Part shown: positions 35,863 to 44,092 of the stretch, one piece after another | Position numbering within the stretch: the stretch's first letter is position 1 | Layout: each line of letters starts with the position of its first letter | Origin: Alphaproteobacteria bacterium | GTDB taxonomy: Bacteria > Pseudomonadota > Alphaproteobacteria > Bin95 | NCBI GenBank assembly: GCA_020638555.1 | Contig: JACKII010000005.1 | Span: forward strand, 1-64,000 | Direction: 5' to 3' | DNA: 64,000 nt | Translations under genes and position numbers: made by a program | The notes under the pieces: generated by a model | Told to the model about the DNA's origin: nothing | The model's input: only the letters and a program-made list of their open reading frames with translations | Database searches by the model: none

Positions 35863-37460
35863 TAGCGGCCCTTGCCGAGAACCGCGCTCATATAGGCGGC
35901 GAGCGGCGCGGCCTGCTCTTCCTCCGCGTCCAGCGGCAGTGGGGGCGCCGCGGTGCTGGCGGCGGCAGTGCCACGAAGTCCGAGAGCCTCGTCCCGGCGC
36001 GGCTGCAACGGCAAGCCAGCCTTGTGCCGGCGCACCTTGTAGAGAACGCTGAACAGCGTCTGATAGGCGTCCGGCGGATCCAACAGCACGCGGTCGCCAT
36101 GTTCCGAGATCACCTGCCGGCCAGGATCGACCGCCACGCCGGATGCCTGCATGAATTCCAGCAGTTCCCGCGCGAACACCGCGTAGCCGAGCCCGGAGGG
36201 ATGGTGGTTGTCGAGGCTGCCGACGCCGCCGTCGCGCAGCCAATTCCCCAGCCACGTGTCCGCGATAACAAAGGCCTCGTTGGAATAGGCGTGATCGTCC
36301 TTTTCTAGGTCGATCCTCGGGCGCCGTTGCCGAACCTTCAAGGCATCGACATGCTTGCCGTCATATCGCTTCAGCGTCTGGTCCACACGGAAAAAACGCG
36401 CCCTGGAATCACCAGCGGCGTCGAACACCCGCCGGACATTGGCAATCATCGCCTCGTTTATCGCCAATACTTCCTGGTCGAGTTCTCGCACCTCGGCACC
36501 GGTGAATTGGGCATAGTCGGACAGACCACCCAGGCGGTTTTCATAGAGCGGGAAATAGTCGTCCTCGCTCTGACGCAAATCCACTTTGAGAAACGTATCC
36601 AGAGTGGTCGGATAGGTCAGGTTCGGCACAGTGGAAGGCAAAGGTACGGTGTTGATATAGATTTCCTCCGTGGCCGCCGGCAACGCCGTCAGCGTTTCGG
36701 CAAAAGTCCCCATATCCCTGGCCCAGTCCCACAGCGAGCGCAGCCCATTTTTTCGCTCGGAGACGCCCGGACGTGGCCGCTGCCGGCCCCCCGCTTCCGA
36801 GCCGGACAGGGTGATATCAATCAGGCCATGATTGGCGCCGATGCTAATCAGCAACATCCGCGGCTGGCGCAGCACCACCCAATCCATAGGCGTCAACGGG
36901 TCCAGTGCCCGTTCGTTGCCGGGGTTGAGCAGGAAGCGGGCGTTCAGACCCAGATGTAACTGCAGCAGATCGTCGCCAAGACTGCTGAGGTCGCCAATCG
37001 AGCCGACCCCATCCAACCGGGGCATGATGCGCAACACCTCCCGGTTCCAGCGATCATAGGACCAGTCGGTCAGATGCTCCACTTCGGCGCCCGAAATCGC
37101 CAGATTGTCCCATGCCAACACCGGCTCGCGCAGGGCGTAATCACAACGAGCATACCGATTGGCGCTGGAGAGCGCGAATTCCAGCGTGCGCTGCAACGCC
37201 CGGCGGAAATTCAGCAGGCTGACGCGGCGCAGCGTCTCCTCGACATTGATCAGCAGGGATTCCGGATAGCGCGGCCAGCGGAACGGATGGTCCGGCGCAA
37301 CCGCCTTGGCCACCATGGCGGGGATGCTGCGGGCCGCATACTCGCCATTGATCGTGGCGGACCGCATGCCGTTGTAGAGACTGTCGCCAATCGCCATCAC
37401 CGGCGGGTGCATGTCCGCGGCGGGCAGTCGAAAGCCGCCGGTTGGAACCCGAAACGCCAT
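35862..37460 (-). CDS. SGNH/GDSL-type hydrolase
   Basis: A 532-residue putative esterase/lipase of the SGNH fold. The nucleophile motif VMAIGDSLYNG lies at about 20-30 and the block with the catalytic Asp/His is near the C-terminus (SLDNHHPSGLGYAVFARELLEFM). RQPRMLLISIGANHGLIDITLSG supplies the G and N (oxyanion) blocks. No signal peptide is evident. The start at 37460 has GGGAG about 10 bases upstream; longer frames run antisense-like into the sulfatase gene. It is divergent from the sulfatase gene. The substrate is unknown. Confidence 0.75.
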   Translation of the reverse strand: MAFRVPTGGFRLPAADMHPPVMAIGDSLYNGMRSATINGEYAARSIPAMVAKAVAPDHPFRWPRYPESLLINVEETLRRVSLLNFRRALQRTLEFALSSANRYARCDYALREPVLAWDNLAISGAEVEHLTDWSYDRWNREVLRIMPRLDGVGSIGDLSSLGDDLLQLHLGLNARFLLNPGNERALDPLTPMDWVVLRQPRMLLISIGANHGLIDITLSGSEAGGRQRPRPGVSERKNGLRSLWDWARDMGTFAETLTALPAATEEIYINTVPLPSTVPNLTYPTTLDTFLKVDLRQSEDDYFPLYENRLGGLSDYAQFTGAEVRELDQEVLAINEAMIANVRRVFDAAGDSRARFFRVDQTLKRYDGKHVDALKVRQRRPRIDLEKDDHAYSNEAFVIADTWLGNWLRDGGVGSLDNHHPSGLGYAVFARELLEFMQASGVAVDPGRQVISEHGDRVLLDPPDAYQTLFSVLYKVRRHKAGLPLQPRRDEALGLRGTAAASTAAPPLPLDAEEEQAAPLAAYMSAVLGKGR

Positions 37461-37634
37461 TGCTACCCGTCTCCCTGTTCGACCACCATCCCATACGGGG
37501 AATAGCTTAGTCCTTAAGCGACGGATCGACAACGCGTTGCTGGCCGGCCACCCGCGGCCGCGCCCTTCCGGCCGCCGGCAATTGCGAGTAGCCTGAACGG
37601 CCAGCAAGAAAAGCCGAAGCCGGGGAAGCCGCCC

Positions 37635-39227
37635 ATGTCCGCCGTCAAGAACATCCTGTTCATCATGTGCGACCAGTTGCGGTGGGATTATCTCTCCTGC
37701 ACCGGCCACCCGCACCTGCAAACGCCGAACATCGACGCCCTGGCCGCCCGCGGCGCGGTGTTCGACCGGGCCTATTGCCAGGCGCCGATCTGCGGGCCGT
37801 CGCGCATGTCGTTCTACACCGGCCGCTATCCGTTCACGCTCGGCTCCGGCTACAACAACTTCCCGCCCCGGGTGGACGAGATGACTCTGGGCGACCATCT
37901 GCGCCCGCTCGGCCTGCGCACGCTGCTGGTGGGCAAGACCCACATGGCCGCCAACCGCGAGGACATGCAGCGCCTGGGCATCGACCCGAAGGGCGAGCTG
38001 GGCGTTCTGCTCTCCCAATGCGGCTTCGAACCGTTCGAGCGCGACGACGGCCTGCACCCGAACGAGGCCTTCGACCCCAATCTTCGCTACAATGTCTGGC
38101 TGCGCGGCCACGGCTATGACAGCCCCAACCCCTGGCACGACTTCGCCAATGCGGCGGAGGGGCCGGACGGCGAGGTGCTCTCCGGCTGGCACATGAAATG
38201 GGCGCATCTGCCGGCCCGCGTGAAGGCGGAGCATTCGGAGACCGCCTACATGACCGGCCGCGCCATGGACTGCATCGCCGAACAGGGCGACCAACCCTGG
38301 TGCATTCACCTCTCCTACATCAAGCCGCACTGGCCCTATGTGGCGCCGGCGCCCTATCACAATCTCTACGGCAAACAGCACCTGTTGCCGCTGAACCAGG
38401 GCGAAGCCGAGCGCGAGCGCCCGCACCCGGTCCATGCCGCCTTCATGCAGCACGGCGACAGCGAAACCTTCGCCCGGCCGGAAGTGCGGGAGCACGTGAT
38501 CCCGGCCTATATGGGCCTGGTGAAGGAGATCGACGACCAGTTGGGCCGGCTCTGGGCCTTCCTGGAGGAGCGGGGCCTGTTCGAGACGACCATGATCGTC
38601 TTCACCAGCGACCATGGCGATTATCTGGGCGACCATTATCTGGGCGAAAAGGAATTGCTGCACGAGGAAAGCGTGCGCATCCCCCTGATCGTCTACGACC
38701 CGCGGCCGGAAGCGGACGCGAGCCGCGGCCGGCATCTGGCGGCGCCGGTCGAGGGGGTCGACCTGGTGCCCACCTTCGTCGAGGCGGTCGGCGGCGCGCC
38801 GGCCCTGCACTGGCTGGAAGGCGCCTCGTTGCAGCCGCTGCTGTTCGGCGGCGACGCGGCGGCGCGGAAGGACGCGGCCTTCTCGGAGATCGACTATTCC
38901 ATGCGCGACGCCCGCGCCGCTCTCGGCGTGGCGCCGGCGGAGGCCAAGGGCTACATGGTGCGGACCCGGCGCTACAAATACCTGTTCTGGGAAGGGTTTC
39001 CGGCGCAATTGTTCGACCTGGACGCCGATCCCGTCGAACAGACCGACCTGGGCGCCGACCCGGCCCATGCCGCGGTGATGGCCGAGATGCGCGAGCGCCT
39101 GTTCCGCTGGTTCCGCCATCGCAAGCTGCGCGTCACCCGCACCGACGCCCGCATCCTGGCCACCGCCGGCGAGAAAAGCACCCAGAGCCGCGGCATTTAT
39201 CGCGGCTATTGGGGGCCGGACGACTGA
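37635..39227 (+). CDS. Sulfatase / phosphonate monoester hydrolase family protein
   Basis: A 530-residue alkaline-phosphatase-superfamily enzyme. The sulfatase signature CGPSR at 53-57 (C53 is the residue converted to formylglycine) and an N-terminal metal site DQLRWDYL are present, as are TSDHGDYLGDHYLGEKELLHEES and KYLFWEGFPAQLFDLDADP. Size and C-terminal features fit arylsulfatase or phosphonate monoester hydrolase relatives. No signal peptide is seen, which favours a cytoplasmic enzyme. An anaerobic or aerobic sulfatase-maturing enzyme is needed but is not in the window. The following unknown gene is 39 bases downstream. Confidence 0.87.
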   Translation: MSAVKNILFIMCDQLRWDYLSCTGHPHLQTPNIDALAARGAVFDRAYCQAPICGPSRMSFYTGRYPFTLGSGYNNFPPRVDEMTLGDHLRPLGLRTLLVGKTHMAANREDMQRLGIDPKGELGVLLSQCGFEPFERDDGLHPNEAFDPNLRYNVWLRGHGYDSPNPWHDFANAAEGPDGEVLSGWHMKWAHLPARVKAEHSETAYMTGRAMDCIAEQGDQPWCIHLSYIKPHWPYVAPAPYHNLYGKQHLLPLNQGEAERERPHPVHAAFMQHGDSETFARPEVREHVIPAYMGLVKEIDDQLGRLWAFLEERGLFETTMIVFTSDHGDYLGDHYLGEKELLHEESVRIPLIVYDPRPEADASRGRHLAAPVEGVDLVPTFVEAVGGAPALHWLEGASLQPLLFGGDAAARKDAAFSEIDYSMRDARAALGVAPAEAKGYMVRTRRYKYLFWEGFPAQLFDLDADPVEQTDLGADPAHAAVMAEMRERLFRWFRHRKLRVTRTDARILATAGEKSTQSRGIYRGYWGPDD

Positions 39228-39266
39228 GGCGGGGGCCGCGTTTCGCTCAAGAGGAGGGATGGGCCG

Positions 39267-40046
39267 ATGAACGATCTGGTGAAAGAAGCGATCCGCTGGC
39301 TGTTCGGCGGCGGTGCGCTAGCGCTGGCGACCTTCCTGGCGACCACCGCCTATCAGCAAGGCCAGTTGGAAATCGAGCGCGAGCGCAACCTGCGGGAATT
39401 CCTCGACAAATACGTGGACCTCGCCACCCGCGGCTCGCTGGACGAGCGGTTGCGCTTCGTCCAGTACTGGGAATCGCTCGACGTGTCCGACAAGATCGGC
39501 GTCGATCTGACCAGCTACCGCCGGGCGCTGCGCAACGAGTTCAACGAGGCCCAGGCCTATGCCGAGACCCTGTCGGCGGCCGGCGGCGATGGCGGCCACC
39601 CGCCCGCCTCCGGCACCGGCGGCAGGCCCACGACCGCGCCGCCCCTCACCGAGCCAGCCGCCCGCCCGCCGGTCTCCACCGTTCGGGAGATGTCGAACCC
39701 GCAGCAGGAAGCCTATTTCGCCTCGCGCGGGCAGACCATTGCCAAGCTGGTGCCGGGCGAGGCCGACGCGTCCGACCTGGAACGCCGGGGCTTCGAGGCG
39801 CTGCTCGCCAACGACATTCCGGCCGCGCGCGAGGCGTTTGCCGCCGCCGAGCAAGCCTGGCCCGAATACCACAACGTGGCCGAAATCCACCGGCTGCTGG
39901 TGGAGGTGAGCCGGCGGCTGCCGCCGGGCGGCGCCTCGCTGGAGCCGGACATCCACCGCCGCCTGCTTGCCGAGATCCTGGAGAATTTCAGCTGGGGCAT
40001 GCCGCCGGCGATCCGCAACGCGATGCAGACGGCGACGCGGCGATAG
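39267..40046 (+). CDS. Hypothetical membrane-anchored protein with a proline-rich linker
   Basis: A 259-residue protein I do not recognise. An N-terminal hydrophobic segment (WLFGGGALALATFLATTAY) is followed by a coiled-coil-like helical part (QQGQLEIERERNLREFLDKYVDLA), a Pro/Gly/Thr-rich linker at about 105-140, then a helical domain (DLERRGFEALLANDIPAAREAFAAAEQAWPEY) reminiscent of a single TPR-like hairpin. GAGGAGG precedes the ATG. It probably forms an operon with the sulfatase gene. Function unknown. Confidence 0.6.
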   Translation: MNDLVKEAIRWLFGGGALALATFLATTAYQQGQLEIERERNLREFLDKYVDLATRGSLDERLRFVQYWESLDVSDKIGVDLTSYRRALRNEFNEAQAYAETLSAAGGDGGHPPASGTGGRPTTAPPLTEPAARPPVSTVREMSNPQQEAYFASRGQTIAKLVPGEADASDLERRGFEALLANDIPAAREAFAAAEQAWPEYHNVAEIHRLLVEVSRRLPPGGASLEPDIHRRLLAEILENFSWGMPPAIRNAMQTATRR

Positions 40047-40048
40047 AG

Positions 40049-40225
40049 TGCTTTCGGCACGGATTGACCCCCTCTCCCGCCCCATCTCCCGCGCAAGCGG
40101 GAGCCCATGCCTGAGAGCTTCTCACAGGACACGGACTTTGTATTGGTCTCTCAGGCATGGGTCCCTGCTTCCGCGGGGACAGGGAAGATGAGGCGGTGAG
40201 CCAGCGGGAAAAGAACCCGCTCCAG
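40049..40225 (+). repeat. Dispersed palindromic element, copy 2
   Basis: It runs from GTGCTTTCGGCACGGATTG to AAAAGAACCCGCTCC, with the same internal hairpin CTCCCGCGCAAGCGGGAG and the inverted pair CCCATGCCTGAGAG/CTCTCAGGCATGGG. It lies between converging genes, 3 bases after the stop of the unknown protein and about 35 bases before the end of the D-aminoacylase gene. Confidence 0.85.
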
Positions 40226-40258
40226 CCGCCGGCACCGCCGCGCCCTGGTCCGTCGCCG

Positions 40259-41950
40259 TCAGGCGCGGATCAGCCCGCCCGGCAGCGCGCCGGTGAACTC
40301 GCCGTCGCAGAGCGTCTCGACGCCGGCACAGAAGGTGTGGCGGTAGCCGTCGGCCCGCTGCACCAGCCGCTTGCCGCCGGCGGGCAGGTCGTAGAGCACT
40401 TCCGGCGGGCGCACGCGCAGCCGGTCGAAATCGATCAGGTTCAGGTCCGCGCGCAGGCCCGGCGCCACCACGCCCCGGTCGGTGAAGCCATAGGCGCGGG
40501 CGGTGTCCAATGTCTGCTTGCGCACCAGGAATTCCAGCGGCAGGCGCTCGCCGCGGGTGCGGTCGCGGCCCCAGAGCGTCAGCAGCGTCGTCGCTGAGGA
40601 ATGGTCGGCGATCACGCCCACATGCGCCCCGGCATCCGCCAGCCCGGCAACGCAATTCGGATGGCTGAGCATGGTGCGGACATTGTCGAGATTGCCGGCG
40701 GTGTAGTTCTCGAACGGATGGATCAGCAGCCCCTTGCCGTCCTGGGCCAGCATGCATTCCAGCGCCAGGTCGAACGGGTCGCGCCCGGCCGCCCGCGCCT
40801 TGGCCGCCACCGCGTCCGCCGGCGCCGGCTCGTAGTTCAGGTCGGGGCCGAGGGGGAAGGTCCGCTCCAGCGCGGTGGCGATCCAGCGGATGTGCGCATT
40901 GTCCGGCCGGTCCCGCCACAGGGCGCGGCGCAGGTCCGCGTCGGCGGCGAGGCGGGCGTAACGCTCCCGCGGCGCCAGCGCTGCCATTGCCTTCCAGGCC
41001 GGGTGGCTGGCGAACGGGTTCACCGTCGTCTCCAGCCCCATCATCATGCCGATGAAGCGCGAGCCGACCTGGCCCGTGACGTGCAGGCCGTCGCGGTTGG
41101 CCTGCTCGATCTCCGCCAGGGTCTCGCGCCAGAGGTCCGGGGCGTTGTCCACCTGCAACAATAGCACCGACAGCGGCCGCCCCGCCAGCTCGGCGGCCTG
41201 GCGCAGGATGGCGAAATCGCCGGCGCCGAAATCGCTGTTGACCTCGATCACGCCCTTGCCGGCCCGTTTCATCGCCAGCGCGAGACCGGCCAGTTCCGGC
41301 TCGGCGGCGGAAAGCGTCGGCGTCGCCCGCCCGTCCTTGGCCCGGTGCTTGACCGTGCGCGAGGTGGTGAAGCCCAGGGCGCCGGCGGCCAGCGCCTCCT
41401 CCAGCAGGCGGCCCATTTCGGCGATTTCCGCCTCGGTCGGGGTTTCGGCATGGTCGGCGCCACGCTCGCCCATGACATAGAAGCGGAGCGCGGCATGGGG
41501 CATCTGCGCGCCCACATCCATGACCCGCGGCATGGCCGCCAGGGTGTCGAGATAGTCGGGAAAGCTTTCCCAGGTGAAATCCAGCCCTTCGGAGAGCACC
41601 GATTCCGGAATGTCCTCGACGCCTTCCATCAGGTTGATGAGATAGCGCTCGCTGCCGCGGCGCACCGGCGCGAAGCCGACGCCGCAATTGCCGAACACCG
41701 CGGTCGTCACGCCGTGATAGGAGGACGGCGTCATATACGGGTCCCAGGTGGCCTGGCCGTCGTAATGGGTGTGGATGTCGACCCAGCCGGGTGTCAGCAG
41801 CAGCCCGTCCGCCTCGACCGTGCGCCGGCCGACGCCCAGATCGCGGCCCACGGCCGTGATGGTATCGCCGTTGACAGCCACGTCGGCGGTGCGCCGGTCG
41901 GCGCCGGTGCCGTCGATCAGCGTGGCGTTTCGGATGAGAAGGTCGTGCAT
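40259..41950 (-). CDS. N-acyl-D-amino-acid deacylase / D-aminoacylase family amidohydrolase (paralogue)
   Basis: A 563-residue enzyme of the same family as the one at 32200-33927. It has LLIRNATLIDGTGADRRTADVAV, the metal motif GWVDIHTHYDGQATWDPYM, GNCGVGFAPVR, GLADAGAHVGVIADHSSATTLL and GLRADLNLIDFDRLRV. The ATG at 41950 matches the family N-terminus. Differences in the central region (about 150-250) suggest another substrate preference. It stands between two copies-rich intergenic regions and is not obviously in an operon. Confidence 0.85.
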   Translation of the reverse strand: MHDLLIRNATLIDGTGADRRTADVAVNGDTITAVGRDLGVGRRTVEADGLLLTPGWVDIHTHYDGQATWDPYMTPSSYHGVTTAVFGNCGVGFAPVRRGSERYLINLMEGVEDIPESVLSEGLDFTWESFPDYLDTLAAMPRVMDVGAQMPHAALRFYVMGERGADHAETPTEAEIAEMGRLLEEALAAGALGFTTSRTVKHRAKDGRATPTLSAAEPELAGLALAMKRAGKGVIEVNSDFGAGDFAILRQAAELAGRPLSVLLLQVDNAPDLWRETLAEIEQANRDGLHVTGQVGSRFIGMMMGLETTVNPFASHPAWKAMAALAPRERYARLAADADLRRALWRDRPDNAHIRWIATALERTFPLGPDLNYEPAPADAVAAKARAAGRDPFDLALECMLAQDGKGLLIHPFENYTAGNLDNVRTMLSHPNCVAGLADAGAHVGVIADHSSATTLLTLWGRDRTRGERLPLEFLVRKQTLDTARAYGFTDRGVVAPGLRADLNLIDFDRLRVRPPEVLYDLPAGGKRLVQRADGYRHTFCAGVETLCDGEFTGALPGGLIRA

Positions 41951-42041
41951 GGCAGCGGTTCCAAACGAAAGCGGGCTCTCCGGTCGAGAGCCCGCACTAC
42001 GCCATCCTTGCGGCCCTGGGTCAATCGCTCCGCGGTCGGCC

Positions 42042-42296
42042 CTACCGGGCTTCGCGCGCCGCCGCGGCCATGGCCATGAAATTGCGCGCCTTCGCAACCT
42101 GGACCGGCGTCGCCTGATGCTGGCGCTGTTCCTGGAACCGCTGGCCTTCGGCGGCGATGGCGTCCCACCGCAGTTTCTGCCCACCGTCCCGGGACGGGTC
42201 GGCGGCGTTGGCAGCAATCGGGGCGGCGGCCGTCAGTGCGACCAGGGCGATGGCGGCGATGGCGGCGATGGCGCTGGTGAGCTTCAATCCTTGCAT
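42042..42296 (-). CDS. Small exported protein, unknown
   Basis: An 84-residue protein with a long signal peptide (LTSAIAAIAAIALVALTAAAPIAANA), leaving about 53 mature residues rich in Gln, Arg and Ala and probably one helix (AEGQRFQEQRQHQATPVQVAKARNF). GAGGAG lies 8 bases before the ATG. It is on the same strand as the ADYC-type and pentad-repeat genes but separated from them by 114 AT-richer bases with a 12-bp palindrome, so it may have its own promoter. Function unknown. Confidence 0.65.
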   Translation of the reverse strand: MQGLKLTSAIAAIAAIALVALTAAAPIAANAADPSRDGGQKLRWDAIAAEGQRFQEQRQHQATPVQVAKARNFMAMAAAAREAR

Positions 42297-42348
42297 CGGC
42301 GGAACTCCTCATAACCCTTAACGACCCATTTGCTGCATACGCATATAA

Positions 42349-42360
42349 ATCGTTAACGAT
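42349..42360. promoter_or_regulatory. Perfect 12-bp palindrome upstream of the small exported protein gene
   Basis: ATCGTTAACGAT is a perfect palindrome in a 60-base AT-rich island. On the minus strand it lies between TTACTT and TTTATA (spacer 18), which could be -35 and -10 elements, and about 53 bases before the ATG. It is a possible operator. Confidence 0.35.
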
Positions 42361-42410
42361 CGGGAGGAAGTAACCTACATCACAACTCGCCGATTTGTTG
42401 AAGGGGCGGG

Positions 42411-43130
42411 TTACCGGGGGAGGGACTCGTTCCGGATCAGGGCCCCCTCGCCCGAGGCGCCGGCTTGCTCCAGCCGGTCCGGACAGTGGGCGCGGACATA
42501 GGCCAGGTCCCGCGGCCAGCGGGTGCGGGCAATGGCGAGCGCGCCCTCCGGTCCCCAGGCGGCTTCGAACGTCATGCCGGGGGCCGGGTCGCGGGTCTGG
42601 ATGCCGGCAATGTCCCAGAGATTGATCGGCGTGCCTTCCTCGGTGTGCGGGACGCCGTCGCCGCAATAGTCGGCCCGCACCATGCGCAGGCAGGTCTGGT
42701 AGAGCGCGCGCATGTCCACGCCGGGCCGCTCGGCCCAGGGCCGATAGCCCCAGCGCACGCATTTCGCCAGCACGCCGTCGGTGCAGGCGAAGGTAAGGCC
42801 GTCGGCGTGCCAGTCCATGCGCGCGTCCCAGGACCCGGCGAGCGGCAGGGCTTCGACCGGGCTCCCATCGGCGCCGCGACCGCAAAGCGGCCGGCCGCTG
42901 TCCGCATCGGCGATCTGATAGAGCAGCCCGTCGCTGTCCGGGTCCTGCCGCACGGCGCCGATGCGCAGCACCCGGCGCGGCCCCTGCCCCACGGCGCCTT
43001 CGATGACGAGGCCGACCATGCTCCGGTCGACCACCGTTTCCCCTGCCCCCGCGCCCGCCCCGACCGGCGCGGCAAGCGCGGCCGACGCGGCAGAGAGGGT
43101 ACAGACGATGGCGCCCAGGCGGCCCCTCAC
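42411..43130 (-). CDS. Exported ADYC-motif protein
   Basis: A 239-residue protein. An N-terminal signal peptide (RGRLGAIVCTLSAASAALA-APV) is followed by a domain with seven cysteines (C10 in the signal, then C83, C116, C124, C147, C166, C206), including KCVRWGYRPW at about 123-132 and RADYCGDGVPHTEEG at about 162-176, the motif that names the ADYC domain. Family function is unknown; mature cysteines suggest disulfides in the periplasm or outside. The GTG start, 13 bases after the upstream pentad-repeat gene, gives a clean signal peptide; an ATG at 43199 would overlap that gene. Confidence 0.7.
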   Translation of the reverse strand: MRGRLGAIVCTLSAASAALAAPVGAGAGAGETVVDRSMVGLVIEGAVGQGPRRVLRIGAVRQDPDSDGLLYQIADADSGRPLCGRGADGSPVEALPLAGSWDARMDWHADGLTFACTDGVLAKCVRWGYRPWAERPGVDMRALYQTCLRMVRADYCGDGVPHTEEGTPINLWDIAGIQTRDPAPGMTFEAAWGPEGALAIARTRWPRDLAYVRAHCPDRLEQAGASGEGALIRNESLPR

Positions 43131-43143
43131 CGTTCGGCCGAGC

Positions 43144-43425
43144 TCAGCGCGGCACCAGGACGAGCTTGCCGCCCTTGGCCTGCAATGGCGCGGACGCACC
43201 CGCTTCGCGGGCTCGGTTCGCCCCCTGGCCCTTAAACTCCTGGCCCTTAAACTCCTGGTCCTGGACCGTCTGGCCCTGGACTGTCTGGACGTGCCAGCGA
43301 ATGCCGTTCAACCGGACCCCGTTTTTGAAGCTGCAATCGCGACACCCCCAGCCGGCATGGGCCGGTGCGGCGGCGGTTGCCAACAGGCCGACAACGGCCA
43401 TGGCGAGCATGCCGGTGCGTGTCAT
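43144..43425 (-). CDS. Small exported pentad-repeat protein A
   Basis: A 93-residue protein: a signal peptide cleaved after PAHA at about 24, then GWGCRDC, then seven five-residue units from K34 to G68 (KNGVR, LNGIR, WHVQT, VQGQT, VQDQE, FKGQE, FKGQG) of the form hydrophobic-polar-Gly-x-x. The C-terminus LQAKGGKLVLVPR is shared with the neighbouring protein B. AAGGAGG is 6 bases before the ATG. It lies 13 bases upstream of the ADYC-type gene. Function unknown; a short beta-helix or adhesive fibre segment is conceivable. Confidence 0.7.
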   Translation of the reverse strand: MTRTGMLAMAVVGLLATAAAPAHAGWGCRDCSFKNGVRLNGIRWHVQTVQGQTVQDQEFKGQEFKGQGANRAREAGASAPLQAKGGKLVLVPR

Positions 43426-43508
43426 AGCGGCCTCCTTCCTGGAACCCAAGCGGGCCTGGAACCCAAGCGGGGCGGCTGTCCGGGCCGCATCCCGCCTGTC
43501 ATGGACGG

Positions 43509-43796
43509 TCAGTCGGTGACCAGGACCAGCTTGCCACCTTTTGCGACGAGCCGTGTCGCCGCACCGGCGCGAGGCACCGCATTCGGCGCATGGGCCGCCA
43601 CGGCGTTCCAGCGATAGCCGTTGTAGCGAAACCCATTCCATTGCGTGCCGTTGTAGCGCCAACCGTTCCATTTAAAGCCGTTGAGCCGCACCCCGTTGAG
43701 GATCGGCGGCCCCCAGCCATCCGGCCGGGCGCTCACCGCCGTCGTCGAAAGCAAAAAACCAGAGGTGGCGACTGCCAGAAATATTCCCCGGATCAT
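43509..43796 (-). CDS. Small exported pentad-repeat protein B
   Basis: A 95-residue paralogue of protein A: a signal peptide (IRGIFLAVATSGFLLSTTAVSA), DGWGPPI, then six full five-residue units from L33 to R62 and a truncated seventh (LNGVR, LNGFK, WNGWR, YNGTQ, WNGFR, YNGYR, WNA), with an aromatic residue or Leu at the first position. The tail LVAKGGKLVLVTD matches protein A. The ATG at 43796 is preferred over 43802 because GGAGGA ends 6-7 bases before it. First gene of the three-gene group A-B-ADYC. Function unknown. Confidence 0.7.
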   Translation of the reverse strand: MIRGIFLAVATSGFLLSTTAVSARPDGWGPPILNGVRLNGFKWNGWRYNGTQWNGFRYNGYRWNAVAAHAPNAVPRAGAATRLVAKGGKLVLVTD

Positions 43797-43919
43797 GTCC
43801 ATTCCTCCACAATATCCCCGTCCACTTGACGAGCAACACGAAAATACAAAGAAAAATGGCTTTTTATGGTGATCGAATTCACACGCCGACCGGAAAATTG
43901 CGGCTTCCCCCACCATATT

Positions 43920-44092
43920 ATTTTCGGCACTGGTTGAGCTACTCTCCTGCCCCATCTCCCGCGCAAGCGGGAGCCCATGCCTGAGAGCGTCTCACAGGAC
44001 ACGGACTCTGTATTGGCTTCTCAGGCATGGGTCCCCGCTTCCGCGAGGACAGGGAGGATGGGCTGGTGAGCCAGCGGGAAAAAGATCTCGCC
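43920..44092 (+). repeat. Dispersed palindromic element, copy 3
   Basis: It runs from ATTTTCGGCACTGGTTGAGC to GCGGGAAAAAGATCTCGCC, with CTCCCGCGCAAGCGGGAG, CCCATGCCTGAGAG and CTCTCAGGCATGGG-like arms (TTCTCAGGCATGGG). Its right end is immediately followed by the stop codon of the metallophosphoesterase gene at 44093. Confidence 0.85.

Noticed and set aside
43215..43280. Tandem 15-bp repeats (CCCTTAAACTCCTGG)
   Set aside because: These are the codons of the pentad repeats of protein A, not a separate element.
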